Positions 1-6,328 of a stretch of DNA of 6,902 nt are shown piece by piece. The number at the start of each line of letters is the position of its first letter. Position 1 is the first letter of the stretch. A program made the position numbers and the translations under genes. The DNA lies in contig JAMCVR010000211.1 of the NCBI GenBank assembly GCA_023475455.1, forward strand, positions 1 to 6,902, read 5' to 3'. The notes under the pieces were generated by a model that was given only the letters and a program-made list of their open reading frames with translations, searched no databases and was not told the origin of the DNA. The stretch is from Thermoplasmatota archaeon. Its GTDB lineage: Bacteria > Pseudomonadota > Gammaproteobacteria > Burkholderiales > Thiobacillaceae.

Positions 1-1133
1 GCCTGTCCGCCGCCGACGGCACCATCGAGGTGCCGGCCGAGCAATTGCACGCGGCACGCTACCGCCTGGCTGCGCGCGGCCTCCCCAGAACCGATGCCGA
101 TGCAGTGGACGAAGCCGATCGCGCGCCCCGCTTCGGCGCGTCATCGCTGCAGGAGCAGCAGCGTTATCAGCGTGCGCTCGAAATCGATCTGGCGCGCTCG
201 ATCCAGTCGCTGGAAGCGGTCGAACTGGCGCGGGTTCATCTCGCCTTGCCCAAGGTTTCGCCCTTCCTGCGCGATGCGCCGCCCGCTACGGCCGCCGTGC
301 TGGTGCGGCTGCGCCCGGGCGCGCAGTTGTCAGCGGAGCAGGTGGCGACGATCCAGACCCTGGTGGCGGCCGGCGTGCCGCGCATGAAGCGCGCCGAGGT
401 GCAGGTGCTCGATCCGCGCGGGGTGCTGCTCGGCGGCGCGGTCCCCGAAGTCGAACCGACGCTTCGACTGGCGCTGGAGCAGGATCTGGCGCGACGGGTG
501 CTGGCCGTGCTGGAGCCGTGGCTGGGCAAGGAGCGCGTGAGCGTGCAGGTGACTGCCACGCTGGAAGACAATGAAACCCGCCAGCCGGTCGAGCGGGTGC
601 GCAATGGGGTGATCGGCGGGCAGGCGCGCGTGCCGGAAAAAACCGTGCGCACCACGCTTGAACCGGAAGGCCGCGTCCGGCGTGTGAATGCCATCGTGAT
701 TCTGGGATTCGACGCCGACGCCGACGCGATCAAGCGGGCCGGCCAGTTGGCCCGGCAGGCGCTGGACCTGCAGCCGGCGCGCGGCGACACGCTCAACGTG
801 TACGCCCTGCCGGCGGCGGCACCCGAACCGCAGGCCGAGCTTCCCGCCACGCCAGCCGCGGCGCGGGTGCCCCCCGCTTCGATCCCGCGGGTGCGGCCTG
901 CCAGTCCGCCGCCGCACGCGGCGCCTTTCCCGATGATCCCGTCGTGGGCGCTGGCCGCCGCCGCGGCCGTTCTGCTCGCGTTCGTCGTGGCGGGCATGCG
1001 GCGCGGTCGCCGAACGCCCGCCATCGAAGCGCCGGCGGACGATTTCGACGCCGAACTCGATGCCGCCCGCAATCAGGTGCTGGCCGATCCTCGCGTGGCG
1101 GCGGACGTCATCAAGCTGTGGATGCGCGCATGA
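1..1133 (+). CDS. fliF: Flagellar MS-ring protein FliF, 3' part (5' end outside window)
   Basis: FliF forms the MS ring in the inner membrane, the base on which rotor and export gate are built. The reading frame is open from base 3 (codons LSAADGTIEVPAEQLHAARY), which matches the family's second ring-building motif region, so the true start lies upstream and the GTG at 30 is only an internal codon. Further on come FGASSLQEQQRYQRALE and ARVHLALPK (about 132-252), both typical FliF signatures, then a compact third ring-building domain (about 465-815) ending in RGDTLNVYALP. A Pro/Ala-rich linker (about 815-930) leads to one membrane helix (about 939-998), a basic stretch, and a short C-terminal tail ending VAADVIKLWMRA, the family's FliG-binding end. 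Compared with enteric FliF, about 75 residues are missing inside the third domain and the cytoplasmic tail is only about 45 residues. The stop overlaps the fliG start (ATGA). Confidence 0.95.
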   Translation, partial: LSAADGTIEVPAEQLHAARYRLAARGLPRTDADAVDEADRAPRFGASSLQEQQRYQRALEIDLARSIQSLEAVELARVHLALPKVSPFLRDAPPATAAVLVRLRPGAQLSAEQVATIQTLVAAGVPRMKRAEVQVLDPRGVLLGGAVPEVEPTLRLALEQDLARRVLAVLEPWLGKERVSVQVTATLEDNETRQPVERVRNGVIGGQARVPEKTVRTTLEPEGRVRRVNAIVILGFDADADAIKRAGQLARQALDLQPARGDTLNVYALPAAAPEPQAELPATPAAARVPPASIPRVRPASPPPHAAPFPMIPSWALAAAAAVLLAFVVAGMRRGRRTPAIEAPADDFDAELDAARNQVLADPRVAADVIKLWMRA

Positions 1134-2095
1134 GCCAGGCCGGCATCGAAAAGTCCGCCGCGCTGCTGCTCGCCCTGGGCGAAGAGGCCGCGGCCGCGGT
1201 GTTCCGTTATCTGAGCCCGCTGGAGGTGAGCCGCCTCGGCAGCGCCATGCGCGAACTGGAGGTGCTGCCGCGCGAACGCGTGCGCGCCGTCCTGCGCGAC
1301 TACGCCGCCGAAGCCGCCGAACAGACCGGATTCGCCGCGGACACCGGGCGCTTTCTCGACGAGACGCTCAGGCTGGCGCTGAGCCCGGAGCGCGCCCAGG
1401 CGATCCTGCAACGCCTGGGCGCGGCGGGCGCGCGGGCACTGGAAAAACTGGGCTGGCGCGAGCCGGCGGAGATCGCCGGTCTGCTGGAGACGCAGCCGCC
1501 GCAACTGATCGCCGCGGTGGCGTCCCAGCTGCCGCGCGACGTCGCCGCCGCGGTGCTCGAACTGCTGCCCGGCGCGACGCGCGCGAATGCCTTGCAGAGC
1601 CTGGCGCACAGCGATGCGCCCAGCCCCGACATGCTGCGCGACCTGGACAACTGGCTGGCCAGCCTGGAGCCGGCCGTACCCGCGCAGGGCGAGGCCGCCG
1701 TCGCCAGCCTGCTGGGGCAGATGAGCGAGGGCAGCGCCGCCGCCGCATTGAGCCAGCTCGACCAGAGCGACGCCGAGCTCGCCGCGCGCCTGCGCGTGCG
1801 CAACCTCGCGTTCGAGGATCTGGCGCGGCTGCCCGAGGCCAGCCGCAAGACCTTCCTGCGCAACGTCGGCGCGCGTACCCTGCTGCATGCGTTGAAAGGC
1901 AGCGACGGGCGGGTGCTCGATGCCCTGACGGCCGTAATGAGCCCGACCGCCGCGCAGCGCATGCGCGGCGATCTTGATACGCTGGGCGCGGTTCCGGTCA
2001 CCGCGATCCAGGCCGCGCAGAAGGAAGCCGGCGCGATCCTGCGGCGCCTGGCTGCAGAAGGCGCGATTCTGTTCCCGGAAGAGGAGGCTGCGTGA
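1130..2095 (+). CDS. fliG: Flagellar motor switch protein FliG (divergent torque helix)
   Basis: FliG is the rotor protein that binds the FliF tail and, in known motors, meets the stator through charged residues on a C-terminal helix. The ATG at 1130 overlaps the fliF stop by four bases and gives 321 residues, close to the usual 330; longer versions of this frame run back into fliF and are not credible. The N-terminal domain (IEKSAALLLALGEE, residues 6-19) is canonical. The middle EHPQ motif reads QPPQ (122-125). The C-terminal domain (about 190-313) aligns without gaps to E. coli FliG from the ALKG motif onward: K256 matches K264 and D281 matches D289, but T273, G280 and P289 stand where E. 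coli has R281, D288 and R297. Family assignment is firm; normal torque generation is doubtful. The stop overlaps the fliH GTG start. Confidence 0.93.
   Translation: MSQAGIEKSAALLLALGEEAAAAVFRYLSPLEVSRLGSAMRELEVLPRERVRAVLRDYAAEAAEQTGFAADTGRFLDETLRLALSPERAQAILQRLGAAGARALEKLGWREPAEIAGLLETQPPQLIAAVASQLPRDVAAAVLELLPGATRANALQSLAHSDAPSPDMLRDLDNWLASLEPAVPAQGEAAVASLLGQMSEGSAAAALSQLDQSDAELAARLRVRNLAFEDLARLPEASRKTFLRNVGARTLLHALKGSDGRVLDALTAVMSPTAAQRMRGDLDTLGAVPVTAIQAAQKEAGAILRRLAAEGAILFPEEEAA
2081..2087 (+). promoter_or_regulatory. Ribosome binding site of fliH
   Basis: GAGGAGG, a near-perfect Shine-Dalgarno sequence inside the last codons of fliG, lies four bases before the GTG at 2092. It supports GTG as the fliH start. 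The spacing is a little short. Confidence 0.6.
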
Positions 2096-2685
2096 GCACA
2101 CCCGACGACACCCCGCTCAATGACGCCACGGCATTCGAGCAGTGGGAGGTGGTGGAACTGGCGGCGTCCACCGAGGACGCCGAGGCCGAACTGGCCAGGC
2201 TGCGCGAAGCCGCGCGCGCCGAGGGCTACGCCGAAGGTCTGGCTGCCGGTCGGGTGGAAGGCGAGCAGGCGTGCGGCCGCATGAAGCAGTTGGCCGAAAG
2301 CTTCGGCAACACCCTCGACAACCTCGATTTCCGTCTTGCCGACATGGTGCTGGAACTGGCGCTCGACGTGGCGCGCCAGGTGGTGGCGGGCGAACTCGCG
2401 GCCCATCCTGAACGCATTCTCGACGTGGTCAACCTGGCGCTGAAGCAGATGGCGGAAACCAGCCGCGAGGCGCGCCTGCTGCTGAACCCGGACGATGCCG
2501 CGCTGGTGCGCCCGCACCTCGACCAGGTGCTCGACAAGAACCGTCTGCGCATCGTGGAAGACGTGCGCATCGTGCGCGGCGGCTGCCTGATCGAAACCGC
2601 GCAGGGCGACCTCGACGCCACGCTGCCAGCGCGCTGGCGGCAGGTGGTTCAGGTGCTCGGTTCCAATTTGAACTGGATTGAATGA
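2092..2685 (+). CDS. fliH: Flagellar assembly protein FliH (ATPase regulator)
   Basis: FliH dimers bind the FliI ATPase, restrain it and tether it to the export apparatus. The GTG start at 2092 shares four bases (GTGA) with the fliG stop and has a strong ribosome binding site. The protein has 197 residues, slightly short for the family. Visible features are an N-terminal FEQWEV segment (W18; in Salmonella, N-terminal tryptophans of FliH dock to the export gate), a run of glycines every fourth residue (G45, G49, G53, G57), the GxxxG repeat typical of the FliH helix, and a C-terminal domain with [11 protein letters not shown] (92-102) and GGCLIET...GDLDATL...RW (163-182), which is conserved in FliH and the related SctL and ATP synthase delta/b proteins. 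Position directly before fliI supports the call. Confidence 0.93.
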   Translation: MSTPDDTPLNDATAFEQWEVVELAASTEDAEAELARLREAARAEGYAEGLAAGRVEGEQACGRMKQLAESFGNTLDNLDFRLADMVLELALDVARQVVAGELAAHPERILDVVNLALKQMAETSREARLLLNPDDAALVRPHLDQVLDKNRLRIVEDVRIVRGGCLIETAQGDLDATLPARWRQVVQVLGSNLNWIE

Positions 2686-4079
2686 TGGACCGCACCGTCC
2701 GCCTGCGCGAATACCTGGCCGACTGCCGTCGCGCGGTGAACTGGGCGACGCCGATCGCCACCAGCGGGCGCCTCACCCGGGTGTCCGGGCTGGTGATGGA
2801 AGCGGTGGGCCTGCGCCTGCCGGTGGGCAGCCAGTGCCACATCCAGATTCCGGGGGGACAGAGCGTCGAGGCCGAGGTGGCGGGGTTCTCCGGCGACCGC
2901 CTGTTCATCATGCCGGCCACCGACATCTACGGCGTGATGCCGGGCGCCCGGGTGATTCCCGACAATCCGATGGCGGCGCAGCCGCCGCGCCTGGGAATGC
3001 GCTACGTGCCGCGCCGCCGCGCGCAGGATCGGGTGCGCCAGGTGCCGGTCGGCGATCGCCTGCTGGGCCGCGTGCTCGACGGCGCCGGGCGCCCGCTCGA
3101 CGGTCTGGGGCCGCTGTCGCTGGAACGCCGGGTGCCCCTGTACAGCCGCCCGATCAATCCGCTGGAGCGCGCGCCGATCCGGCAGACGCTCGACGTCGGC
3201 GTGCGCGCGATCAACGGCCTGTTGACGGTGGGGCGCGGGCAGCGGCTCGGCCTGTTTGCCGGCAGCGGCGTCGGCAAGAGCGTGCTGCTGGGCATGATGG
3301 CGCGTTACACCGAGGCCGACGTGGTGGTGGTGGGGCTGATCGGCGAACGCGGCCGCGAGGTCAAGGAATTCATCGACCGCATCCTGGGCAGCGAGGGCAT
3401 GTCACGCGCCGTGGTGGTGGCGGCGCCCGCCGACCATCCGCCGCTGATGCGCCTGAACGGCGCGGCTTACGCGATGTCGATCGCCGAATATTTCCGCGAT
3501 CAGGGCAAGCACGTGCTCTTGATCATGGATTCGCTCACCCGCTACGCCATGGCGCAGCGCGAGGTGGCGCTGGCGATCGGCGAGCCGCCCGCCACCAAGG
3601 GCTACCCGCCGTCGGTGTTCGCCAAGCTGCCGCAGCTGGCCGAACGCGCCGGCAACGGCCGCAGCGGCAGCGGCTCGGTCACCGCCTTCTTCACCGTGCT
3701 GATGGAGGGCGACGACCAGCAGGATCCGATCGCCGACGCGGCGCGCGCGATTCTCGACGGCCACATCGTGTTGAGTCGCGATCTGGCCGACGCCGGGCAT
3801 TACCCCGCCATCGACATCGAGGCCTCGATCAGCCGGGCCCAGCCCGACCTGCTGTCCGAGGACGCGCTCGAGCGCACCCGCCGCTTCAAATATCTCTATT
3901 CGCGCTACATGCGCAGCCGCGACCTGCTGGCCGTCGGCGCCTACGTGCCGGGTGCGGACGTGGTGCTCGACGAAGGCGTGCGGCTGTATCCCAGGATGCA
4001 GGGCTATCTGATGCAGGGCATGCGCGAGCGCGCGCCGCTGGATGCCGCCCGTGCCGGACTCGATGAGGTGCTGAGTTGA
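2682..4079 (+). CDS. fliI: Flagellum-specific ATPase FliI
   Basis: FliI is the cytosolic ATPase of flagellar type III export, related to the F1 ATPase beta subunit; it acts as a hexamer with FliH and FliJ. The protein has 465 residues, full length for the family. Residues 1-100 form the N-terminal barrel domain. The Walker A loop GSGVGKS is at 194-200, the catalytic glutamate region [10 protein letters not shown] at 218-227, the Walker B segment [10 protein letters not shown] at 279-288, and the signature [12 protein letters not shown] at 374-385. No key residue is missing. Two ATG codons lie in tandem (2682 and 2685); the first overlaps the fliH stop by four bases, the second by one, and there is no strong ribosome binding site, so translation probably depends on ribosomes finishing fliH. 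Which ATG is used is undecided. Confidence 0.98.
   Translation: MMDRTVRLREYLADCRRAVNWATPIATSGRLTRVSGLVMEAVGLRLPVGSQCHIQIPGGQSVEAEVAGFSGDRLFIMPATDIYGVMPGARVIPDNPMAAQPPRLGMRYVPRRRAQDRVRQVPVGDRLLGRVLDGAGRPLDGLGPLSLERRVPLYSRPINPLERAPIRQTLDVGVRAINGLLTVGRGQRLGLFAGSGVGKSVLLGMMARYTEADVVVVGLIGERGREVKEFIDRILGSEGMSRAVVVAAPADHPPLMRLNGAAYAMSIAEYFRDQGKHVLLIMDSLTRYAMAQREVALAIGEPPATKGYPPSVFAKLPQLAERAGNGRSGSGSVTAFFTVLMEGDDQQDPIADAARAILDGHIVLSRDLADAGHYPAIDIEASISRAQPDLLSEDALERTRRFKYLYSRYMRSRDLLAVGAYVPGADVVLDEGVRLYPRMQGYLMQGMRERAPLDAARAGLDEVLS
4065..4068 (+). promoter_or_regulatory. Ribosome binding site of fliJ
   Basis: GAGG at the end of fliI, seven bases before the TTG at 4076. It supports the unusual TTG start of fliJ. 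Confidence 0.45.
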
Positions 4080-4528
4080 AACCGTTTGCGCTGGCGCGCG
4101 TGCTGCAACTGGCCGAGCGGCGCAGCGAAACGCTGGCGCGCACGGTCAAGCTCGCGCATGGCGTCTGGCTGCGGGCGCGCGGCCGCCAGGTACAGCTGAC
4201 CGCGCTGCGCGACGCCCACATCGCCCGGCTGGCGGGCGAGCTGCGCGCGGGCGTGACGGCTGCGCAGTTGCAGGAGAAAAATCGTCTGCAGCGTGCGCAG
4301 GCGGCGGAATTGCAGGCGGCGCAGGAGGCGATCGGCGCCGCCCACCGCGACTGGCAGGCGCGGCTGGCCGAATGGCTGCAGGTCGAGCAGCGGGTGAAGG
4401 CGCTGCGGCTGCTGGAGCAGCGCCATCTGGCCCAGGTGGCCGTCCTGCAGCGGCGCAGCGAGCAACGTGAGCACGACGAGCTGGTGGAACTGACGCATCG
4501 TAGCGAGGCGGGGTTGCGGAGGCGTTGA
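4076..4528 (+). CDS. fliJ: Flagellar export protein FliJ (coiled coil)
   Basis: FliJ is the small coiled-coil stalk that inserts in the FliI ring and links it to the FlhA gate. The TTG at 4076 overlaps the fliI stop as TTGA and has GAGG seven bases upstream; the next candidate (GTG at 4100) would remove the conserved opening [13 protein letters not shown]. The 150 residues are almost wholly helical in character, rich in Ala, Gln, Leu, Arg and Glu with heptad-like spacing, and close with [16 protein letters not shown], like the charged C-terminus of the family. FliJ proteins diverge quickly, so the call rests on length, composition, the opening motif and position directly after fliI. The stop overlaps the next start as TGATG. 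Confidence 0.85.
   Translation: MKPFALARVLQLAERRSETLARTVKLAHGVWLRARGRQVQLTALRDAHIARLAGELRAGVTAAQLQEKNRLQRAQAAELQAAQEAIGAAHRDWQARLAEWLQVEQRVKALRLLEQRHLAQVAVLQRRSEQREHDELVELTHRSEAGLRRR
4518..4522 (+). promoter_or_regulatory. Ribosome binding site of the gene at 4528
   Basis: GGAGG, five bases before the ATG at 4528. It supports that the unrecognised gene is translated, and favours this ATG over the TTG just before it. Confidence 0.55.
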
Positions 4529-4989
4529 TGCTGCTTGAACTGACGCCCGCCGAAACCGCTTTTCTGACGGCGCCCTCCACGGTGGCCGAAGGTTTTCAGG
4601 TGCGCCTGGGCCGCAGGCTTGCGGCGACACTGACCGCGCGCCTGCGCCTGCCGGTTCGTGCAACGCCGGAGCCGGCCGCCGCATCGGACGGCCCGCCAGC
4701 GACGCCCGTTTGGCAGCCCGACGAGGCCTTGTCCTCTTTGTGGCTGACGCGCCGCCTCGGCGGGCAGCGCGTGATGGGCACGGCCGCCTTTGTGCCGCAC
4801 ACCCTGATCCGGACGCTCGATGCCGTCCTGGCGGAGAGCTGGCTGGATGAGCCCGTGCAGACTGCGTTGCCGGCTGCGCTGGCATGGCGCATCGCTACCG
4901 ATCTCACGCAGGCAACGCTCGCCGTGCAGTTGCCGCACCTCACAACCGACATGACGCGCTGGGCACGAGGAGCGATACGGCATGGCTAA
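4528..4989 (+). CDS. Unrecognised protein in the fliM/fliN position; possible distant C-ring (FliM/SctQ-like) fragment
   Basis: I do not recognise this 153-residue protein with confidence. The ATG at 4528 overlaps the fliJ stop by one base and follows GGAGG; the end overlaps fliO by eight bases, so it is embedded in the operon and very likely expressed. It has no signal peptide or membrane helix, so it is probably cytosolic. Residues 22-46 (GFQVRLGRRLAATLTARLRLPV) recall the helix of FliM/SctQ proteins that precedes their variable core; a Pro/Ala linker follows (47-64), then WLTRRLGG (72-79), FVPHTLIRTLDAVLAESWLD (88-107) and a helix with ALAWRIATDLTQ (117-128). No SpoA (FliN-type) domain is present and FliK-like or FliL-like features are absent. 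Its place between fliJ and fliO is where fliK-L-M-N normally lie, which fits a C-ring or export accessory role. That link is inference from position and weak resemblance. Confidence 0.8.
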   Translation: MLLELTPAETAFLTAPSTVAEGFQVRLGRRLAATLTARLRLPVRATPEPAAASDGPPATPVWQPDEALSSLWLTRRLGGQRVMGTAAFVPHTLIRTLDAVLAESWLDEPVQTALPAALAWRIATDLTQATLAVQLPHLTTDMTRWARGAIRHG

Positions 4990-5317
4990 GTTTTTTGCGG
5001 CGGGCACGCTGCTTTTTATCCCGGCTTCGGCGCTGGCCGCGCCCGACACGGCCGCCAGCATGCTGACCGTGTTGCTGAGCCTGGCGCTGATCCTGGGCGG
5101 ATTCGTCGCGGTGGCCTGGCTTGCCCGCCGTTATCTGCCGGGCATGGGCGCGCAGGGCGCGGTCAAGGTGGTGGGGACGACGCCGGTGGGCCCCCGCGAA
5201 CGCGTGGTGGTGGTCGAGGTCGACGGCACCTGGCTGCTGCTGGGCGTGGGCGGCGGCAATGTACGGCTGCTGCATACGCTGCCGAAGCCGGAACAGGGTT
5301 TGGAGCACGCGCAATGA
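4982..5317 (+). CDS. fliO: Flagellar biosynthesis protein FliO
   Basis: FliO is a bitopic inner-membrane protein that helps assemble the FliP ring of the export gate. The ATG at 4982 lies nine bases after AGGAG (4968-4972) and eight bases inside the preceding gene. The 111 residues show an N-terminal signal-like segment (residues 1-20, ending ASALAA), a membrane helix at about 27-48, basic residues ARR, and a cytoplasmic domain with VVGTTPVGPRERVVVVEVDG (63-82) and LLLGVGGGNVRLLH (85-98), the recurrent FliO pattern. Length is normal for the short form. The stop overlaps the fliP start (ATGA). Confidence 0.92.
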   Translation: MAKFFAAGTLLFIPASALAAPDTAASMLTVLLSLALILGGFVAVAWLARRYLPGMGAQGAVKVVGTTPVGPRERVVVVEVDGTWLLLGVGGGNVRLLHTLPKPEQGLEHAQ

Positions 5318-6054
5318 GGGCGGTGCTGCTGCTGGCGGCGCTGGCGCTGAGCGTACCCGCCGTGGGCGCGGAATCGAGCGTGCCGCTGCTCGCCGTGACG
5401 CCAGGCGCAGGCGGGCAGGTGATCGGCGTGCCGGGCGCGAGCCTGCCCTGGCTGCTGCTGTTTCCGTTCCTGCCGGCCTTGCTGCTGGCGTTTACCGCAT
5501 TCACCCGCATCGCGGTGGTGCTGTTCCTGCTGCGGCAGGGTCTCGGCAGCCACACCGCGCCGCCGAATCTGGTGCTGATGGGGCTGGCGGTGTTGCTGAC
5601 GGTTTTCGTGATGTCGCCGGCGTTGAAGACCATCGATGCCGAGGCTTACCAGCCCTATCTTGCCGGGGCCATGAGCTTCAACGACGCCGCCGAACAAGCC
5701 GCGCAGCCGCTGAAAACCTTCATGCTGCGGCAGACCCGGGCCGAGGACCTGAGCCTGTTTATCGAGGGTGGCACCGAAGGCGACAAGACCATCGACCCCA
5801 AACAGGTGGAGAGCGTCCCGCTCGCCGCGCTGGCGCCGGCTTTCCTCACCAGCGAACTCAAGACCGCCTTCCAGATCGGCTTCATGGTGGTGCTGCCCTT
5901 CCTGGTGATCGACCTGGTGGTCGCCGCCGTGTTGACCGCGCTGGGGATGATCATGCTGCCGCCGCAGCTGGTGTCGCTGCCGCTCAAATTGCTGCTGTTC
6001 GTCACGGTCGACGGCTGGCATCTGCTGGTCGGCTCGCTCATCGGGAGCTTCTGA
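5314..6054 (+). CDS. fliP: Flagellar export gate protein FliP
   Basis: FliP makes the pentameric core of the FliPQR export gate in the inner membrane. The ATG at 5314 overlaps the fliO stop by four bases, with GGAG (5302-5305) eight bases upstream. The 246 residues include an N-terminal signal segment (1-19, ending VGA), TAFTRIAVVLFLLR (61-74), NLVLMGLAVLLTVFVMSP (85-102), QPLKTFMLRQTR (131-142), TSELKTAFQIGF (179-190) and LGMIMLPP (210-217) before a closing VDGWHLLVGSL (232-242), all family hallmarks. The methionine gasket loop reads MIM at 212-214 where Salmonella has three methionines. The gene is intact; bases 5564-5866 of it recur at 6600-6902. Confidence 0.98.
   Translation: MRAVLLLAALALSVPAVGAESSVPLLAVTPGAGGQVIGVPGASLPWLLLFPFLPALLLAFTAFTRIAVVLFLLRQGLGSHTAPPNLVLMGLAVLLTVFVMSPALKTIDAEAYQPYLAGAMSFNDAAEQAAQPLKTFMLRQTRAEDLSLFIEGGTEGDKTIDPKQVESVPLAALAPAFLTSELKTAFQIGFMVVLPFLVIDLVVAAVLTALGMIMLPPQLVSLPLKLLLFVTVDGWHLLVGSLIGSF
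5564..5866 (+). repeat. 303-base direct repeat, copy 1 (inside fliP)
   Basis: Read base by base, this stretch is identical to 6600-6902, at an offset of 1036 bases. The left border is sharp: base 5563 is C and base 6599 is G. The right border cannot be placed because the second copy reaches the end of the window. This copy sits in its natural context and covers FliP residues 85-184. Confidence 0.97.
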
Positions 6055-6074
6055 TGGAAGGCGGAGTTTTTTAA
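6054..6074 (+). other. Six-codon mini-ORF (MEGGVF) between fliP and fliQ
   Basis: ATG at 6054 overlaps the fliP stop (TGATG), reads MEGGVF and stops with TAA whose last A is the first base of the fliQ ATG (TAATG). It contains the fliQ ribosome binding site and a run of six T (6067-6072). It would carry ribosomes ending fliP on to the fliQ start. It is so short that chance is the simplest explanation. Confidence 0.3.
6063..6066 (+). promoter_or_regulatory. Ribosome binding site of fliQ
   Basis: GGAG within a purine-rich stretch (6056-6066), seven bases before the ATG at 6074. There is no other start codon in this frame between the end of fliP and 6074, so this site and the ATG fix the fliQ start. 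Confidence 0.6.
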
Positions 6075-6328
6075 TGGAGGGCGTGGCGCGCGACGCGCTC
6101 TGGCTGGTGATGCTGATCTCCGCGCCGGTGTTGCTGGCGGGGTTGTTGACCGCATTCGCCATCAGCCTGTTCCAGGCCGCCACGCAAATCCTCGAACCCA
6201 CGCTGTCCTTCGTTCCCAAGCTCATCGTCATGCTGCTCGTGCTGGCGCTGCTGGGCGGCTGGATGGGTGACCAGCTGGTGGAATTTGCGCGCACCCTGCT
6301 GACCGACTTCCCGGGGCTGGTTGAATGA
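6074..6328 (+). CDS. fliQ: Flagellar export gate protein FliQ
   Basis: FliQ is a small two-helix membrane protein that packs around FliP and FliR in the export gate. The 84 residues (family about 89) hold two hydrophobic segments (about 10-31 and 49-65) joined by SLFQAATQILEPTLSFVPK (31-49), the family signature, and end with LVEFARTLLTDFPGLVE, like other FliQ C-termini. A 19-base gap separates it from fliP, the only true gap in the window. The stop overlaps the fliR start (ATGA). Confidence 0.96.
   Translation: MEGVARDALWLVMLISAPVLLAGLLTAFAISLFQAATQILEPTLSFVPKLIVMLLVLALLGGWMGDQLVEFARTLLTDFPGLVE

Noticed and set aside
944..1129. Upstream extension of fliG
   Set aside because: The frame is open upstream, but it lies within fliF coding sequence and encodes Arg/Gly-rich sequence. 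The canonical FliG N-terminus begins at the ATG at 1130.
1300..2517. Antisense open frame of 405 codons opposite fliG and fliH
   Set aside because: It is rich in Ser, Arg and Ala without any family motif, has no ribosome binding site I could find, and lies opposite well-supported genes. Long antisense frames are expected in DNA of this GC content.
2678..4066. Alternative + strand frame of 462 codons overlapping fliI
   Set aside because: It runs parallel to fliI in another frame and is Arg/Gly/Ala rich with no motif, whereas the fliI frame carries all ATPase motifs.
3886..5061. Antisense open frame of 391 codons opposite fliJ and the 4528 gene
   Set aside because: Composition (Arg, Ser, Cys, His rich) is that of a frame shadow. 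The sense genes have proper overlaps and ribosome binding sites.
6067..6072. Intrinsic terminator after fliP
   Set aside because: Six T are present, but no GC-rich hairpin directly precedes them, and a terminator would cut off fliQ and fliR.
6067..6073. T-run as a -1 ribosomal frameshift site feeding fliQ
   Set aside because: The run TTTTTTA resembles a slippery heptamer, but it is not in the register needed relative to the mini-ORF (GTT TTT TAA), no clear stimulatory hairpin is visible downstream, and fliQ has its own good start.
5121..6074. Alternative + strand frame of 317 codons through fliP
   Set aside because: It is a GC shadow of fliP. It matters only because the broken fliR is fused into this frame after the repeat joint.
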